Numbered from the stretch's first letter, positions 18,457 through 28,319 are shown. The stretch is 64,000 nt of DNA from Anabaena sp. UHCC 0187 (GCF_009712035.1 NZ_VILB01000013.1:476346-540345), one strand, 5' to 3'. Made by a program: numbers and translations. The notes: a model not told the origin generated them from the sequence alone.

Positions 18457-19590
18457 ATGTTCTGCTTTGGGATTGAACATGAAGTTGCTTTTCTCAATGA
18501 TCAAGGGAAGTTTGCAGATTTCCATAATACAAAATTTGCAGATTTTCAGCAAATTGTTGATAAATTACCTATCTATCCCACTGACTACCCACAATTAAGA
18601 GTTGGTGATGCTGGGATTAAAAAAAAGCGTTGGTATATTGAAGGATTTGAGAGATTTAGCGATTCTGAAGAAGTAATTGACTGCGTAGCCAAAGGCATCG
18701 AAATTAGAACAACTATTCACTCTACTATTCAAGGAGCAATTGATGAATTAACCGCAAGTTTTGTTTTATTGAGTGATGTTGCGGCTAATTTTGGGCTTTC
18801 GCCAGTTTTAGCTAGTTTTAACCCCTATACTTGCGTATTTAAACCACAACCTCCATTAAATGATTTTGAAATTAGGCAATTACAAGCTTATCCAGATGAA
18901 CAAACTGCCCATATTTATATGGTTTCCTATGGACCAGATTTAAATATTTCCATGGCAAATTTATCTACTGAAAGGTTAATTGATATTGGTAAAAAGTTAA
19001 CTTATTACAGCCCTTACATTATTCCTTTTAGTTATAGTTCCCCATTCTATAATGGTGGTTTATGGGCAGGTTTATCAGTGAGAACGTTTATCAGAACTGG
19101 AAAAAGATCAGCAACATTAGTTTTTGTAGAAACAGCAGAAGAATTAATTAAAAGTGTGCCTTCATTAACAAAAATTGCCCGCATTCCCTCAGAAGTAGGA
19201 CGGATAGAATTTAAAGCTTGTGATAGTTGTGATAATTTTGCTATTTATGCGGGTTTATTAGCTTTATTAAAAGGTTTAGTATTAGATGAAACTTTACCAG
19301 GTAGAGCTATTATACCTGATGCTAATTTACACCAAATTTCGGCAAAATACGGGTTTGAAAATGAAGACATTTTCCTTAATTCTACAAAAATTTTACAAGT
19401 TGCTGAAATTGCTCTTAAAGATGATCCTGATCTTGAATTTTTAACCCCACTGAAAGTAATTTTATCCGAGAAAAAAACAAAATCTCATGAATTAATTAAA
19501 TTATTCCAAAATTTAGGTTCAATTGAAGCCACTCTCAAGAAAACTTATATAGCAGGAGTCAGGACTCAGGAGTCAGGAATCAGGAGTTAA
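18457..19590 (+). CDS. GCS2-family glutamate-cysteine ligase-like protein
   Basis: The protein opens MFCFGIEHEVAFL, matching the ATP- and metal-binding front strand of carboxylate-amine ligases of the GCS2 family (G-x-E-x-E). WYIEGFERFSD, GIEIRTTIHSTIQGAIDEL and EVGRIEFKACDSCDNFAIY are further family-like blocks. Such enzymes join glutamate to an amine; cyanobacterial GshA has a different N-terminus as I recall it, so the substrate here is open. The last 12 residues (AGVRTQESGIRS) are translated from a heptanucleotide tandem repeat that reads through the 3' end of the gene, so the natural C-terminus has probably been replaced or extended. Confidence 0.75.
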   Translation: MFCFGIEHEVAFLNDQGKFADFHNTKFADFQQIVDKLPIYPTDYPQLRVGDAGIKKKRWYIEGFERFSDSEEVIDCVAKGIEIRTTIHSTIQGAIDELTASFVLLSDVAANFGLSPVLASFNPYTCVFKPQPPLNDFEIRQLQAYPDEQTAHIYMVSYGPDLNISMANLSTERLIDIGKKLTYYSPYIIPFSYSSPFYNGGLWAGLSVRTFIRTGKRSATLVFVETAEELIKSVPSLTKIARIPSEVGRIEFKACDSCDNFAIYAGLLALLKGLVLDETLPGRAIIPDANLHQISAKYGFENEDIFLNSTKILQVAEIALKDDPDLEFLTPLKVILSEKKTKSHELIKLFQNLGSIEATLKKTYIAGVRTQESGIRS

Positions 19591-19592
19591 GA
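19553..19592. repeat. Heptanucleotide repeat (CAGGAGT)n overlapping the GCS2-family 3' end
   Basis: Five degenerate units of AGGAGTC/AGGACTC/AGGAATC run through the final codons and the TAA stop of the ligase-like gene. The same unit is found intergenically at 24031 and 56219. Confidence 0.8.
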
Positions 19593-19702
19593 ATCTCTTT
19601 TTGTATGGCTTTTATCGTAGATTCTTTATATCCTTTAAGTGCATACCACCATAGTAGGGAATAGGGAAAAGAACAAGTATTTGGCAATTTAGCAATGACG
19701 AA

Positions 19703-21535
19703 TTACCTTTTCTTTTCCTCCTTTTCCTGACTAGGTGGAATTTGTTCAAGAGGAATTAGTGCTTCCATAACAGTCTTAACAATTGGTGCAGCTACAGTAG
19801 AACCATAGGCATTTTCTCCCTTTGGTTCATCCACAACTGCAAAAACTACATAACGGGGAGATTCTACTGGCAAAATAGCGACAAAGCTGGTAATTCTTGC
19901 ACCTTTAATATATCCACCATTAGGACTAGCTTTTTGGGCTGTTCCCGTTTTCCCACCAATCCGATATCCGGAAATTTTCGAGGCTTTACCAGTACCCACA
20001 CTCACTACTGTTTCCATCATTTCCACAACCTTTTGAGTAGTTGTGGCTGAGAAAATTTGCCGTGGTGCTGGGAGAGTCAGTGAATAGTGCGTTACTCCTT
20101 GACTATCAATTAGTCCCCGGACTACATGAGGTGTAACTAATTTGCCCCCATTAGCTAATGCACCGTGTAGTTGTACCAGTTGTAATGGAGTTAGAGAAAA
20201 GCCTTGTCCAAAAGATGTCGTAGCTGGTTCAATGGCTGAAGAGATAAATTGTTCTTGACTTTTTAGTTGACCCCTAACTTCAAAGGGTAAATCTGTCTCA
20301 ACTTTTTGTCCTAGTCCTAAACGTTCTAGCCAGTTGTAGTATATGGATGGTTTTATTCTTTGAATAATTCTGACCATGCCAATGTTACTAGAAGTTTGTA
20401 AAATTTCAGGAATAGTTAATCGTCTATATCCAGTTTTTTCCGCATTTTTGATTGTATGTGTTCCGATTTTAATAGAACCAGGATCTTCAAATGTATCATC
20501 CGGTTTGATTGCGCCATTTTCGAGAGCGATCGCTATATTTACAGGTTTAAATGTTGATCCAGGCTCATAAAGATCCGCTACAGTCCAGTTTCTAAACAAA
20601 GAAATATCAAAGTTAGAATATTGATTGGGATTATAGGTAGGCTGAGAAATCAAAGCCAGTATAGAACCATCAATAGCATCCATGACAATCACTGCGCCCC
20701 GTTTAGCACTAAATTTAGTGATCTGTTTTTTCAAAGCTTCACGCGCCACCCGTTGCAACCGACTATCAATAGTTAATTGCATTTTTAAATCATCAGAATT
20801 CAGAAATCCTTCTGGAGCATGATCAGGCATCAATGACCCATTACCGGATTTACTCATCCGCACTGTTTGCCCAGAACGTTCTAATAACTTATCCTGACTA
20901 TATTCCACACCAGCTTGGCCACGACGGTCAAGATTAACATAGCCCACCACATCTGCCACCAAATCATCTTGGGGATAAAATCGAGAGTATTTTTGAATAA
21001 ACTCAAACCCATTCAAGCGTAGCGATATCAACTTATCAGTAATATCTTCTGAGACACCAGAAGCTAATAAAATTCCACTTTTTTTACTTTGAAAAATTTT
21101 AATTAAATCAGCCTTTTCTCTGCCAATAATAGGAGCAATTTTTTCGGCAATTTCCTCCTGGGACTGATCAAAAAACTTAGGATGGGTATATACATTATAA
21201 ATAGGACGGTCAATAGCCAATACATTATTACCCCGATCCACTACCGGACGACGGGGTATATACGGGCGTAAATTAACCATTTGCTGGTTTCTTGCCCTCT
21301 GAGTCAGCTTTTTTCCTTGAACAATTTGTAACCAGTACAAGTTAAATATTAACCCTACCATAGCAATCATTAACACACCCCATACAGTAAACAGTCGTAA
21401 TTTAATGTTGGGTGGATTTTCTGGTATTTTTGGATCAATATTTCTTGGTTGAGGTGGTTTAGAGAACTTTCGTTGTCGTCTGAATTCTAAATTACGTAAG
21501 TTCCGGAATTTTGTGTTAATTGATGACTTCGGCAT
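19703..21535 (-). CDS. ftsI: Peptidoglycan transpeptidase of cell division (class B PBP, FtsI/PBP3)
   Basis: FtsI cross-links septal peptidoglycan. One N-terminal membrane anchor is visible (VWGVLMIAMVGLIFNLYWLQ, about residues 49-68) after a basic cytoplasmic tail. The transpeptidase motifs are EPGSTFKPVN (S-x-x-K, Ser about 328), SSNIG (S-x-N) and GGKTGTAQKA (KTG, about 528). The linker or PBP-dimer domain precedes (RRPVVDRGNNVLAIDRPIY). It is 610 residues, normal for the family. It is preceded on the same strand, 84 bp away, by a short bitopic FtsL-like gene, the order found in many division clusters. Confidence 0.95.
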   Translation of the reverse strand: MPKSSINTKFRNLRNLEFRRQRKFSKPPQPRNIDPKIPENPPNIKLRLFTVWGVLMIAMVGLIFNLYWLQIVQGKKLTQRARNQQMVNLRPYIPRRPVVDRGNNVLAIDRPIYNVYTHPKFFDQSQEEIAEKIAPIIGREKADLIKIFQSKKSGILLASGVSEDITDKLISLRLNGFEFIQKYSRFYPQDDLVADVVGYVNLDRRGQAGVEYSQDKLLERSGQTVRMSKSGNGSLMPDHAPEGFLNSDDLKMQLTIDSRLQRVAREALKKQITKFSAKRGAVIVMDAIDGSILALISQPTYNPNQYSNFDISLFRNWTVADLYEPGSTFKPVNIAIALENGAIKPDDTFEDPGSIKIGTHTIKNAEKTGYRRLTIPEILQTSSNIGMVRIIQRIKPSIYYNWLERLGLGQKVETDLPFEVRGQLKSQEQFISSAIEPATTSFGQGFSLTPLQLVQLHGALANGGKLVTPHVVRGLIDSQGVTHYSLTLPAPRQIFSATTTQKVVEMMETVVSVGTGKASKISGYRIGGKTGTAQKASPNGGYIKGARITSFVAILPVESPRYVVFAVVDEPKGENAYGSTVAAPIVKTVMEALIPLEQIPPSQEKEEKKR

Positions 21536-21618
21536 GAGAGCAACATATAGTTGACGTAGTTAGGGAATAGGTAAGAATTTTACCAATGACCAATGATCCA
21601 TTAAAATTACGAATTATT

Positions 21619-22281
21619 TTAATATCCTAGTGGTGATGGAGGTTCTGGTTGTGGTTGAGAGGTTGAGAATGACGAATTGGGATTATTGTCAGAAGATGTC
21701 GGTGCTAAGAAAATTGTCCCCTCCGCAGTCGGTGATACCATTGCTGTATCAGGCTTTTCTGCTTCCTGTGCCATTTTGCTAGTTAGTGCAGCATTGGCAG
21801 TATTTAACTGTCGCTCATGACGTTGCAAGCTTTGTAGTTTGCGGTAAGACTGACTCCAAAGCTCTTGGGAATATACTGTCCAACCATAAGCTATTAATGT
21901 CGCTACTACTAATAAAAATACTAACACTGATGAATAGCGATTGACTGTATATAGACGTAGCAGCCATACAGGTATATTCCCAGTATTGCCCATCACTGGT
22001 ACACTTGCACTTGATTGCCCATTGGCATAAGTAGTTGGTTTTTTAGCTGTTTCTGCGGTTGCAGTCCGTATTGCTGTGTTATTTCTGCGAGAAACTGTAA
22101 AATTTAGCCAAGCATTGCGGAGACTGGGCGATTTGACCGCTACCTGTTCACTACCCAGCCGGGAGGAACTCTGTGTTTTTTTATCCAGACTCCGAGAACG
22201 TCGCTTATTCAATGACAAAGGAGAATTGCGCCGGAACCAAGTATTTTTGGCGGAAACCGCTGATTTACGTTCAACAACCAT
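21619..22281 (-). CDS. Bitopic FtsL-like protein upstream of ftsI
   Basis: This 220-residue protein has a very basic, Ser/Arg-rich N-terminal half with no domain, one transmembrane helix (about residues 117-133, YSSVLVFLLVVATLIAYGW), and an external coiled-coil-like stretch (ELWSQSYRKLQSLQRHERQL). A Pro/Ser-rich tail ends it. Size, topology and position directly upstream of ftsI all match FtsL, which is poorly conserved in sequence and hard to recognise in cyanobacteria. The assignment rests on topology and context, not similarity. The N-terminal extension is longer than in proteobacterial FtsL. Confidence 0.65.
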   Translation of the reverse strand: MVVERKSAVSAKNTWFRRNSPLSLNKRRSRSLDKKTQSSSRLGSEQVAVKSPSLRNAWLNFTVSRRNNTAIRTATAETAKKPTTYANGQSSASVPVMGNTGNIPVWLLRLYTVNRYSSVLVFLLVVATLIAYGWTVYSQELWSQSYRKLQSLQRHERQLNTANAALTSKMAQEAEKPDTAMVSPTAEGTIFLAPTSSDNNPNSSFSTSQPQPEPPSPLGY

Positions 22282-22545
22282 AATTTTTCTGATGGTAAAT
22301 ACTGTATCTTCGGTGATGATTGGATTTTTCCTAAAGTTACATTTTCAGATCAAGAATTGAAGTTATTCTAACGTTTACGAAAGCTTAAATTATCACAGAT
22401 TTATATTACATATAATCTACACAAGTGTTACAAATCGAAATGGGTTGAAATATATAATCAGAAAGCAGTTAAAAAAAATCAATAAATAAGGTATCTTATT
22501 CAACAGGTGAATGATTTTATTGCCACAATTGGTGAAAGAGGAGTT
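22282..22545. other. Divergent spacer between the FtsL-like gene and a lipoprotein gene
   Basis: An AT-rich promoter region for two divergent genes. A GAAAGAGGAG ribosome site (about 22531-22540) serves the lipoprotein ATG at 22546. No further structure is evident. Confidence 0.4.
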
Positions 22546-22746
22546 ATGAAGACAAAAATTTTTGGTTTGGCTCTAATGTTAAGTTTGGCTACTATGCTCG
22601 GAGCTTGTGACGGTGGTGGTGAACCCGCTGGTACTACCAGTTCTCCAGCAGCTACAACAGGTGGCGAACCAGCAGATACTGGTTCTACCCCCCCAGCTAC
22701 AACATCTCCCGCAGCTACAACATCTCCCGCAGCTACTCCAAATTAG
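22546..22746 (+). CDS. Small Thr/Pro-rich lipoprotein
   Basis: The 66-residue product begins MKTKIFGLALMLSLATMLGAC, a classic type II signal peptide with lipobox LGAC, so the mature protein would start at the lipid-modified Cys. The mature part is low complexity, with Ala/Thr/Pro/Gly repeats (tandem TTSPAA units), and probably acts as an unstructured surface linker. ATG 22546 is used because an AGAGGAG ribosome site lies before it; a GTG at 22507 would add 13 residues ahead of the signal peptide. The repeat-containing tail suggests length variation between strains. Confidence 0.75.
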   Translation: MKTKIFGLALMLSLATMLGACDGGGEPAGTTSSPAATTGGEPADTGSTPPATTSPAATTSPAATPN

Positions 22747-22913
22747 TACAGGGTAATACATCAACTCTTTTTGGGTAGTTGGCATCTTTAAAAATTATTT
22801 TCTACAAAACTCTACTGAGCAAGTTAGGATAATTTGTGGATAAAGACTAAAGATTCAACTGCCTAATGGTATCAAGTTGAGTAAAAAAGAAGAACATTAA
22901 TCAGGTTTTACTT

Positions 22914-22952
22914 CTGGGCTAGATTTAATTCTCGCCCAGTTTGATTTTTTTA
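22914..22952 (+). terminator. Rho-independent terminator-like hairpin
   Basis: CTGGGC (22914-22919) pairs with GCCCAG (22934-22939) and is followed by a T-rich run ending in TTTTTT. It lies 165 bp downstream of the lipoprotein stop, before the GST gene. Confidence 0.55.
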
Positions 22953-22988
22953 TACTCGTTTTGTCAGTAACCAAGTTAATATCAATGT

Positions 22989-23657
22989 ATGTTGTTACTG
23001 CAATTTAGTACATCTCATTATTGTCGCAAAGCCAGATTGGCATTGGGTTATAAAGGAATTAGTTATCAGACTGAGGATCTCACTCCAGGGCTGCATATTT
23101 TGAAGGTAAAGCCCTTAACAGGGTTAACGACACTACCTGTCCTATTACCCCAAATTGTCGGACAACCCCAAGCAATCGCTGACTCTACGGAAATTTTCAA
23201 ATTTTTAGAAAGCTATCAACCTGAACCTGCTCTATTTCTACCCAATTCAGCACAGCAAGCTCAAGCTGCTATGCTAGAAGATTGGTTAGATGAAAGCATA
23301 GGAACAGCAACTAGGTTTGTATATTATCAATTTCGGGCTGGGGAAGGTAAAGCAATTGACCCATCACTATTTAGCCAAATGGTGATTAAGGTAGTCAGAC
23401 AACAATATGGGATTAATGATAATACTGTAGTATTAGCGCAAAAAAGACTTGCCAATGCTTTGTCAGTATTATCAACATATTGGCAAAAAAGTGACTATTT
23501 AGTGGGTAGCAGCTTGAGTATAGCTGATATTGCAGCGGCAGCTTTGTTGAGTCCTTTAGCATTGATTCCTGATTATCGTCAGCAATATCCACAGGTTTTT
23601 GAACGGATTATCAATATCCACCAATTGTGTGCTGAACCATTACCACCAGGACTTTAG
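22989..23657 (+). CDS. Glutathione S-transferase family protein
   Basis: A two-domain GST fold. The N-terminal thioredoxin-like part (1-80) has STSHYCRKARLAL at the active-site position and the glutathione-binding block DSTEIFKFLESYQPEPALF. The C-terminal helical domain contains DYLVGSSLSIADIAAAALLS, the conserved N-capping box region of GSTs. At 222 residues it has normal length. The substrate cannot be inferred. Cys rather than Ser or Tyr near the active site hints at thiol-transferase activity. A small secreted-protein gene follows 60 bp downstream. Confidence 0.88.
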   Translation: MLLLQFSTSHYCRKARLALGYKGISYQTEDLTPGLHILKVKPLTGLTTLPVLLPQIVGQPQAIADSTEIFKFLESYQPEPALFLPNSAQQAQAAMLEDWLDESIGTATRFVYYQFRAGEGKAIDPSLFSQMVIKVVRQQYGINDNTVVLAQKRLANALSVLSTYWQKSDYLVGSSLSIADIAAAALLSPLALIPDYRQQYPQVFERIINIHQLCAEPLPPGL

Positions 23658-23717
23658 GAATTAAAAATTAGAAATTAAAAATTAAAAAAATAGCACTCAG
23701 AACTTAAAGATAAATTT

Positions 23718-24030
23718 ATGAAACGCATACTGCTGGTTATTTTGAGCGTTACTACTAGCATTTTAGTGGTGTTAGTGGGTCATAGTGGTAAAGCAGTGGT
23801 GGCATTAACACCACAGGAAGATATACCAGAGGAAATATTGCGAACAGAGATTATTCTAGCAGCGCGATCGCCCATTGATGGTAGAATCCTTACGCCCGGA
23901 GAATATGCCGAATTGCAAGCACAAATCCAAATAAGTCCACCACCACGTTTAGATGCTAGTATACGCGACAAAATATTTTTGCTGCAACTACGCAAAGCAT
24001 TATTACAAATTTTCCCATTTTTAAGTATTT

Positions 24031-24032
<2 letters not shown>
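23718..24032 (+). CDS. Small exported hypothetical protein (104 aa)
   Basis: An N-terminal hydrophobic stretch (ILLVILSVTTSILVVLVGHS) looks like a signal peptide or anchor. The rest includes RSPIDGRILTPGEYAELQAQ, a block I recognise only as recurring in unannotated cyanobacterial proteins, then an amphipathic C-terminus (LLQLRKALLQIFPFLSI). It follows the GST gene in the same direction, and an AT-rich 7-nt repeat fills the gap. The function is unknown; it is probably lumenal or periplasmic. Confidence 0.65.
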
Positions 24033-24137
<105 letters not shown>

Positions 24138-24295
24138 ATCCCAACCCGTTGGACTGATTTCACCACTGAGAAGAATCTGTACAGATTCTGATGTAGGATA
24201 ACGGTGGCGACAAAAATGCAAATAAATGCAAAGAATATATATAGATTTTAAAAAAGTAGATTTAGTCAATTACCATATTTCACATAGGTAGCTTC

Positions 24296-26587
24296 ATGTC
24301 CATCACCACAGTCGCCCCTGAACAGGTTAATCGCATTGTTGGCAATCAACATCACGATCCCTTTGAAATTCTGGGTTCTCATCTCGTCGAGCAAAATGGT
24401 AAAACTGTCTGGGCTGTGCGAGCCTACCTACCAAATGCCAGTGCTGCATGGGTAGTAATTCCAGAGGAACGGAAAGAATACCCCATGGATACAGTGCATG
24501 ATCCTCACTTTTTTGAATGCACCATTGAAACCGCAGAACTGAAAAATTATCAGTTACGCATTCAAGAAGGGGAACATGAGCGGGTAGTTAATGATCCTTA
24601 TGCCTTCCGGTCTGCCCACTTAACAGAATTTGATCTACATTTATTTAGTGAAGGCAATCATCACCGCATTTACGAGAAATTGGGAGCGCACCCCACAGAA
24701 GTAGATGGTGTTAAAGGGGTTTATTTTGCTGTTTGGGCCCCCAATGCTAGAAACGTTTCCTTATTGGGAGATTTTAACCTGTGGGATGGACGCAAACACC
24801 AGATGCGGAAAGGACACACAGGGATTTGGGAATTATTTATTCCCGAAATCGGTGTAGGGGAACATTATAAATATGAAATCAAAAATTTTGAAGGGCATAT
24901 TTACGAAAAATCTGATCCCTATGGTTTCCAGCAAGAACCACGGCCAAAAACCGCATCTATTGTTACCGACTTAAATTCCTACAAATGGAATGACGAAGAA
25001 TGGATAGAAAAGCGGCGGCACAGTGACCCCTTAAGCCAACCCATTTCCGTTTATGAAGTCCATTTAGGTTCTTGGCTACACGCTGCTAGTGCTGAACCTG
25101 CCAAATTAGCCAATGGGGAAAACGAAGCTGTAGTTGTCGTTTCCGAACTAAAAACCGGCGCACGGTTTCTAACTTATCGGGAATTAGCAGATAAACTCAT
25201 TCCCTACGTCAAAAAATTAGGATATACCCATTTAGAACTGTTACCAATTGCCGAACATCCCTATGATGGTTCTTGGGGATATCAAGTAACCGGTTACTAT
25301 GCTCCTACCTCCCGCTTTGGTACTCCCGAAGACTTCATGTATTTCGTGGATGAATGCCATAAAAATGGTATTGGTGTAATTGTAGACTGGGTTCCCGGTC
25401 ACTTCCCTAAAGATGGACATGGTTTAGCCTTCTTTGATGGTAGTCACCTGTATGAACACTCTGATTCCCGCAAAGGTGAACATAAGGAATGGGGGACTTT
25501 AGTATTTAACTACAATCGCCATGAAGTCCGTAATTTCTTGGTAGCTAATGCCCTGTTCTGGTTTGATAAATACCACATTGACGGAATTCGTGTTGATGCT
25601 GTTGCTTCCATGATCTACCTTGACTATTGCCGAGAACCAGGAGAATGGTTGCCTAATGAATACGGTGGTAGAGAAAATTTAGAAGCTGCGGATTTTTTAC
25701 GTCAAGTTAATAGTTTACTGTTTAGTTATTATCCTGGTGTGCTTTCTATTGCGGAAGAATCTACATCTTGGCCAATGGTATCTTGGCCTACCTATACAGG
25801 CGGATTGGGCTTTAATTTAAAATGGAATATGGGTTGGATGCACGATATGCTGGATTACTTCAGCATGGACCCGTGGTTTCGTCAGTTCCATCAAAATAAC
25901 ATCACCTTTAGTATGTGGTATAACCACAGCGAGAATTTCATGTTAGCTCTGTCCCATGATGAAATCGTCCATGGTAAGAGTAATATGATCGGTAAAATGC
26001 CGGGTGATGAATGGCAGAAGTTAGCTAATATCCGTTGTTTATTTGCTTATATGTTCGCTCACCCCGGTAAGAAAACCATGTTTATGAGCATGGAATTTGG
26101 ACAGTGGAGTGAGTGGAATGCTTGGGCTGATTTGGATTGGCATCTATTACAGTATGAACCACACCAACGGTTAAAAGATTTTTTCCAAGCTCTTAACCAT
26201 TTTTACCGTTCTGAACCGGCTTTATATACTCAAGATTTTGACCAAGCAGGGTTTGAGTGGATTGATTGTACTGATAATCGTCATAGTGTGGTTTCTTTTG
26301 TCCGTCGTGACAAGAATTCTGGGGATTTTATGATCGTGGTTTGTAACTTTACGCCTCAACCCCATTCTCACTATCGCATTGGTGTTCCCGAAAAGGGTTT
26401 TTATACTGAGTTGTTCAATAGTGATGCTCGTCAGTATGGCGGTAGTAATATGGGCAATTTAGGTGGTAAGTGGACTGATGATTGGTCTTTGCATAATCGT
26501 CCTTATTCCTTAGATTTGTGTTTACCTCCTTTGGGCGTATTAATGCTGAAGCTGGATAAACAGAAATCTGCACAGGTAATGGAATAA
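24296..26587 (+). CDS. glgB: 1,4-alpha-glucan branching enzyme
   Basis: GlgB forms alpha-1,6 branches in glycogen. An N-terminal extension and CBM48 domain ([19 protein letters not shown]) precede the GH13 barrel. Barrel motifs are [28 protein letters not shown] (nucleophile Asp), [10 protein letters not shown] (acid/base Glu) and [13 protein letters not shown] (third Asp). The C-terminal all-beta domain ends PLGVLMLKL. The 763-residue length is normal. The gene is monocistronic, with a short palindrome (TAGGGTG/CACCCTA, 26593-26615) just past its stop. Confidence 0.97.
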   Translation: MSITTVAPEQVNRIVGNQHHDPFEILGSHLVEQNGKTVWAVRAYLPNASAAWVVIPEERKEYPMDTVHDPHFFECTIETAELKNYQLRIQEGEHERVVNDPYAFRSAHLTEFDLHLFSEGNHHRIYEKLGAHPTEVDGVKGVYFAVWAPNARNVSLLGDFNLWDGRKHQMRKGHTGIWELFIPEIGVGEHYKYEIKNFEGHIYEKSDPYGFQQEPRPKTASIVTDLNSYKWNDEEWIEKRRHSDPLSQPISVYEVHLGSWLHAASAEPAKLANGENEAVVVVSELKTGARFLTYRELADKLIPYVKKLGYTHLELLPIAEHPYDGSWGYQVTGYYAPTSRFGTPEDFMYFVDECHKNGIGVIVDWVPGHFPKDGHGLAFFDGSHLYEHSDSRKGEHKEWGTLVFNYNRHEVRNFLVANALFWFDKYHIDGIRVDAVASMIYLDYCREPGEWLPNEYGGRENLEAADFLRQVNSLLFSYYPGVLSIAEESTSWPMVSWPTYTGGLGFNLKWNMGWMHDMLDYFSMDPWFRQFHQNNITFSMWYNHSENFMLALSHDEIVHGKSNMIGKMPGDEWQKLANIRCLFAYMFAHPGKKTMFMSMEFGQWSEWNAWADLDWHLLQYEPHQRLKDFFQALNHFYRSEPALYTQDFDQAGFEWIDCTDNRHSVVSFVRRDKNSGDFMIVVCNFTPQPHSHYRIGVPEKGFYTELFNSDARQYGGSNMGNLGGKWTDDWSLHNRPYSLDLCLPPLGVLMLKLDKQKSAQVME

Positions 26588-26607
26588 TCCTGTAGGGTGG
26601 GCATTGC

Positions 26608-26832
26608 TCACCCTATACAGCACTTCCCGGTGTTATGAGGTGTAAGAACCCCACCCCCAACTGGTGGTGTCATGATATCCGATAATGCTTGAGGAATGGT
26701 TTCTTTAGATTCTGGGGGGTATTCTGTATAGTTAAAGTTTGCCCATTGTTGATCTAGAGTGTGGGTTTTTAGTTGTTTGATGGTGCGATTTAGGAAGAAT
26801 TCGTTTTCGCCAAAGTATAAGTGTGTTCGCAT
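26608..26832 (-). pseudogene. holA fragment (DNA polymerase III delta subunit, N-terminus only)
   Basis: From ATG 26832 the frame reads MRTHLYFGENEFFLNRTIKQ, then WANFNYTEYPPESKETIPQA and LSDIMTPPVGGG, which follows the start of HolA proteins. The similarity then stops in a C-rich repeat related to the one at 3303-3348. Only about 60 of some 330 residues remain, without the AAA-like and clamp-loader parts. The fragment is surrounded by short palindromes (TACGGCAA/TTGCCGTA). A full holA must exist elsewhere, so this looks like a duplicated or relocated piece. Confidence 0.65.
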
Positions 26833-26913
26833 GGTAGTACGGCAATAAGATTGCCGTACATGAGCGTTAGCTCTAAACCTACTATAATTTTGTCTGCATG
26901 GGACAGCAGTCAT

Positions 26914-27281
26914 TCAACGAAATGGTACTTTCGTTTACTGTCGCAGTACGGGGTTGAGTTGCATCCATGCAAAAACGAGTGTTATCAGCAGTAATAAATG
27001 GGCTATGTATTGTAGCATACTTTTAAACATGAATTAATGATGCACCTGAAATTGTGCTTACTTGCGCCAAAACCCCCGGTTAGTTACAATTACAATGGGA
27101 CGTTCCTGTGGTGGCTCGTCGCTGATAGAAATTAAGTTGATAGCACTTTGCTATCAAACTGTTGTTTTGTTATCTGTCAACTGCAATATTTTCTATTGAA
27201 CTTAATAAAAAGCCAACTAATTTTTGCACTGATTAAGCAGCTATTAGCATTATTAAACATTCTAATTTAAGGAGTAAAATC
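26914..27281. other. Spacer with degraded coding sequence
   Basis: No complete gene. The minus strand holds an orphan coding tail at 27058-27144 (listed separately). A GATAGCA/TGCTATC palindrome lies at about 27136-27153. An AAGGAG ribosome site at 27270-27275 precedes the PLD-like gene. Confidence 0.4.
27058..27144 (-). pseudogene. Orphan C-terminal coding tail
   Basis: On the minus strand a frame bounded upstream by TAG encodes NLISISDEPPQERPIVIVTN followed by RGFWRK and a TAA stop. The composition is protein-like and the end looks like the C-terminus of a conserved protein, but I cannot name it. There is no start codon or body, so this is at best a remnant. Confidence 0.3.
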
Positions 27282-28064
27282 ATGACTTTTAATAATTTAA
27301 ACTTAGATGTTATCTATAGTGATGATGATGAAACAGGTTGGAAAAGGTTAAAAGAGCGTGATTCTAAAAATATAACTGTTTACTTTGATGGAATTGAAGA
27401 TGCACTTATTAAATACATATCAAAGGCTCATACCTGTTTAGGCTGTATTGCTTGGTTAACAAATTACAATCTATTAGACGCATTATCAGAATGTGAAATT
27501 GTTTCAATAATTGTTAATAAAGATGACTTTTCAAAAATAGACGTTCAAGAAGTAATAAATAAAAATAAAAAAGAAATTACAAGGGCAAATCTCAATTCTA
27601 AGTATAGTCAATTACCAAGGGGAGTTTGTCAGTCTGATTTTTCAGGCTTTGGAGAGGAAATATCTGTTGGTGAATGTTTTGGTCTAACATACGAACCTGA
27701 TGAGATTTTTTCAAAAATGAGAGAACAAACTGGCATTTCTCCAGACAAAATTAGTTGTAATTATCCTTGGACAACTGAAGCAATTAGATGTCTAGGGGAA
27801 AATTATGATGTTAAGAATACTTCATCTCCGCTACTACATCATAAATTCTTAATTTTCTGTCATAGCCCTTTAGAGCCTTACGCTGTTTGGACAGGCTCTT
27901 TTAATTTTAGTTTTAATGCAACACGGTCATTAGAAAATGGGCTTTACATTACTGATGAATGTATAGTGAAAGCATATTGGCTTGAATATCTTTTTAACTT
28001 TGTAAGGTCAGAGCCGCTTGACTGGACAGATAAATATCAATATGGATTAGAAATAAATAGCTAA
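27282..28064 (+). CDS. Phospholipase D-like (single HKD-type) protein
   Basis: The C-terminal third has LLHHKFLIFCHSPLEPYAVW followed by TGSFNFSFNATRSLENGLYI, the H-x-K...G-S-x-N pattern of PLD-superfamily proteins. The Asp expected five residues after the Lys is absent (Cys/His there), so the motif is degenerate. Only one motif is present in 260 residues, so a dimer would be needed to form a full site. The N-terminal part (VYFDGIEDALIKYISKAHTC) resembles the leading strand of PLD nucleases such as those in conflict and repair systems. An AAGGAG site precedes ATG 27282. No operon partner is intact; the flanks are gene remnants. Confidence 0.7.
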   Translation: MTFNNLNLDVIYSDDDETGWKRLKERDSKNITVYFDGIEDALIKYISKAHTCLGCIAWLTNYNLLDALSECEIVSIIVNKDDFSKIDVQEVINKNKKEITRANLNSKYSQLPRGVCQSDFSGFGEEISVGECFGLTYEPDEIFSKMREQTGISPDKISCNYPWTTEAIRCLGENYDVKNTSSPLLHHKFLIFCHSPLEPYAVWTGSFNFSFNATRSLENGLYITDECIVKAYWLEYLFNFVRSEPLDWTDKYQYGLEINS

Positions 28065-28131
28065 TCTTAATTATAGCGATCGCCCCCTCAAATCCCATAG
28101 ACGATCGCTGATCATTAGTATAATCCCCCAC

Positions 28132-28254
28132 TCAAAACAAACTCAACTGCTTTCCTACATCACCTTGAGGTTCAACAACCGAAAGTAACTCATCTCGTTT
28201 TTTAGCTATCAACTCCAAATAATACCCACTGGAGTGCTTATGACTGTATCTCAT
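28132..28254 (-). pseudogene. Orphan C-terminal fragment ending QLSLF
   Basis: A 40-codon minus-strand frame encodes MRYSHKHSSGYYLELIAKKR then DELLSVVEPQGDVGKQLSLF and stops. The text is protein-like and a QLSLF-type ending is common in DNA-processing and restriction-modification proteins, but the parent family is not identified. The upstream side runs into a dispersed GTGCATACCGCTATAAT repeat and then a stop, so the body of the gene is gone. Confidence 0.35.
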
Positions 28255-28319
28255 TCGAGTGCATACCGCTATAATGATTGCAATAAATTATAATAATAAT
28301 GGTTCAGAGGATTATAAAT

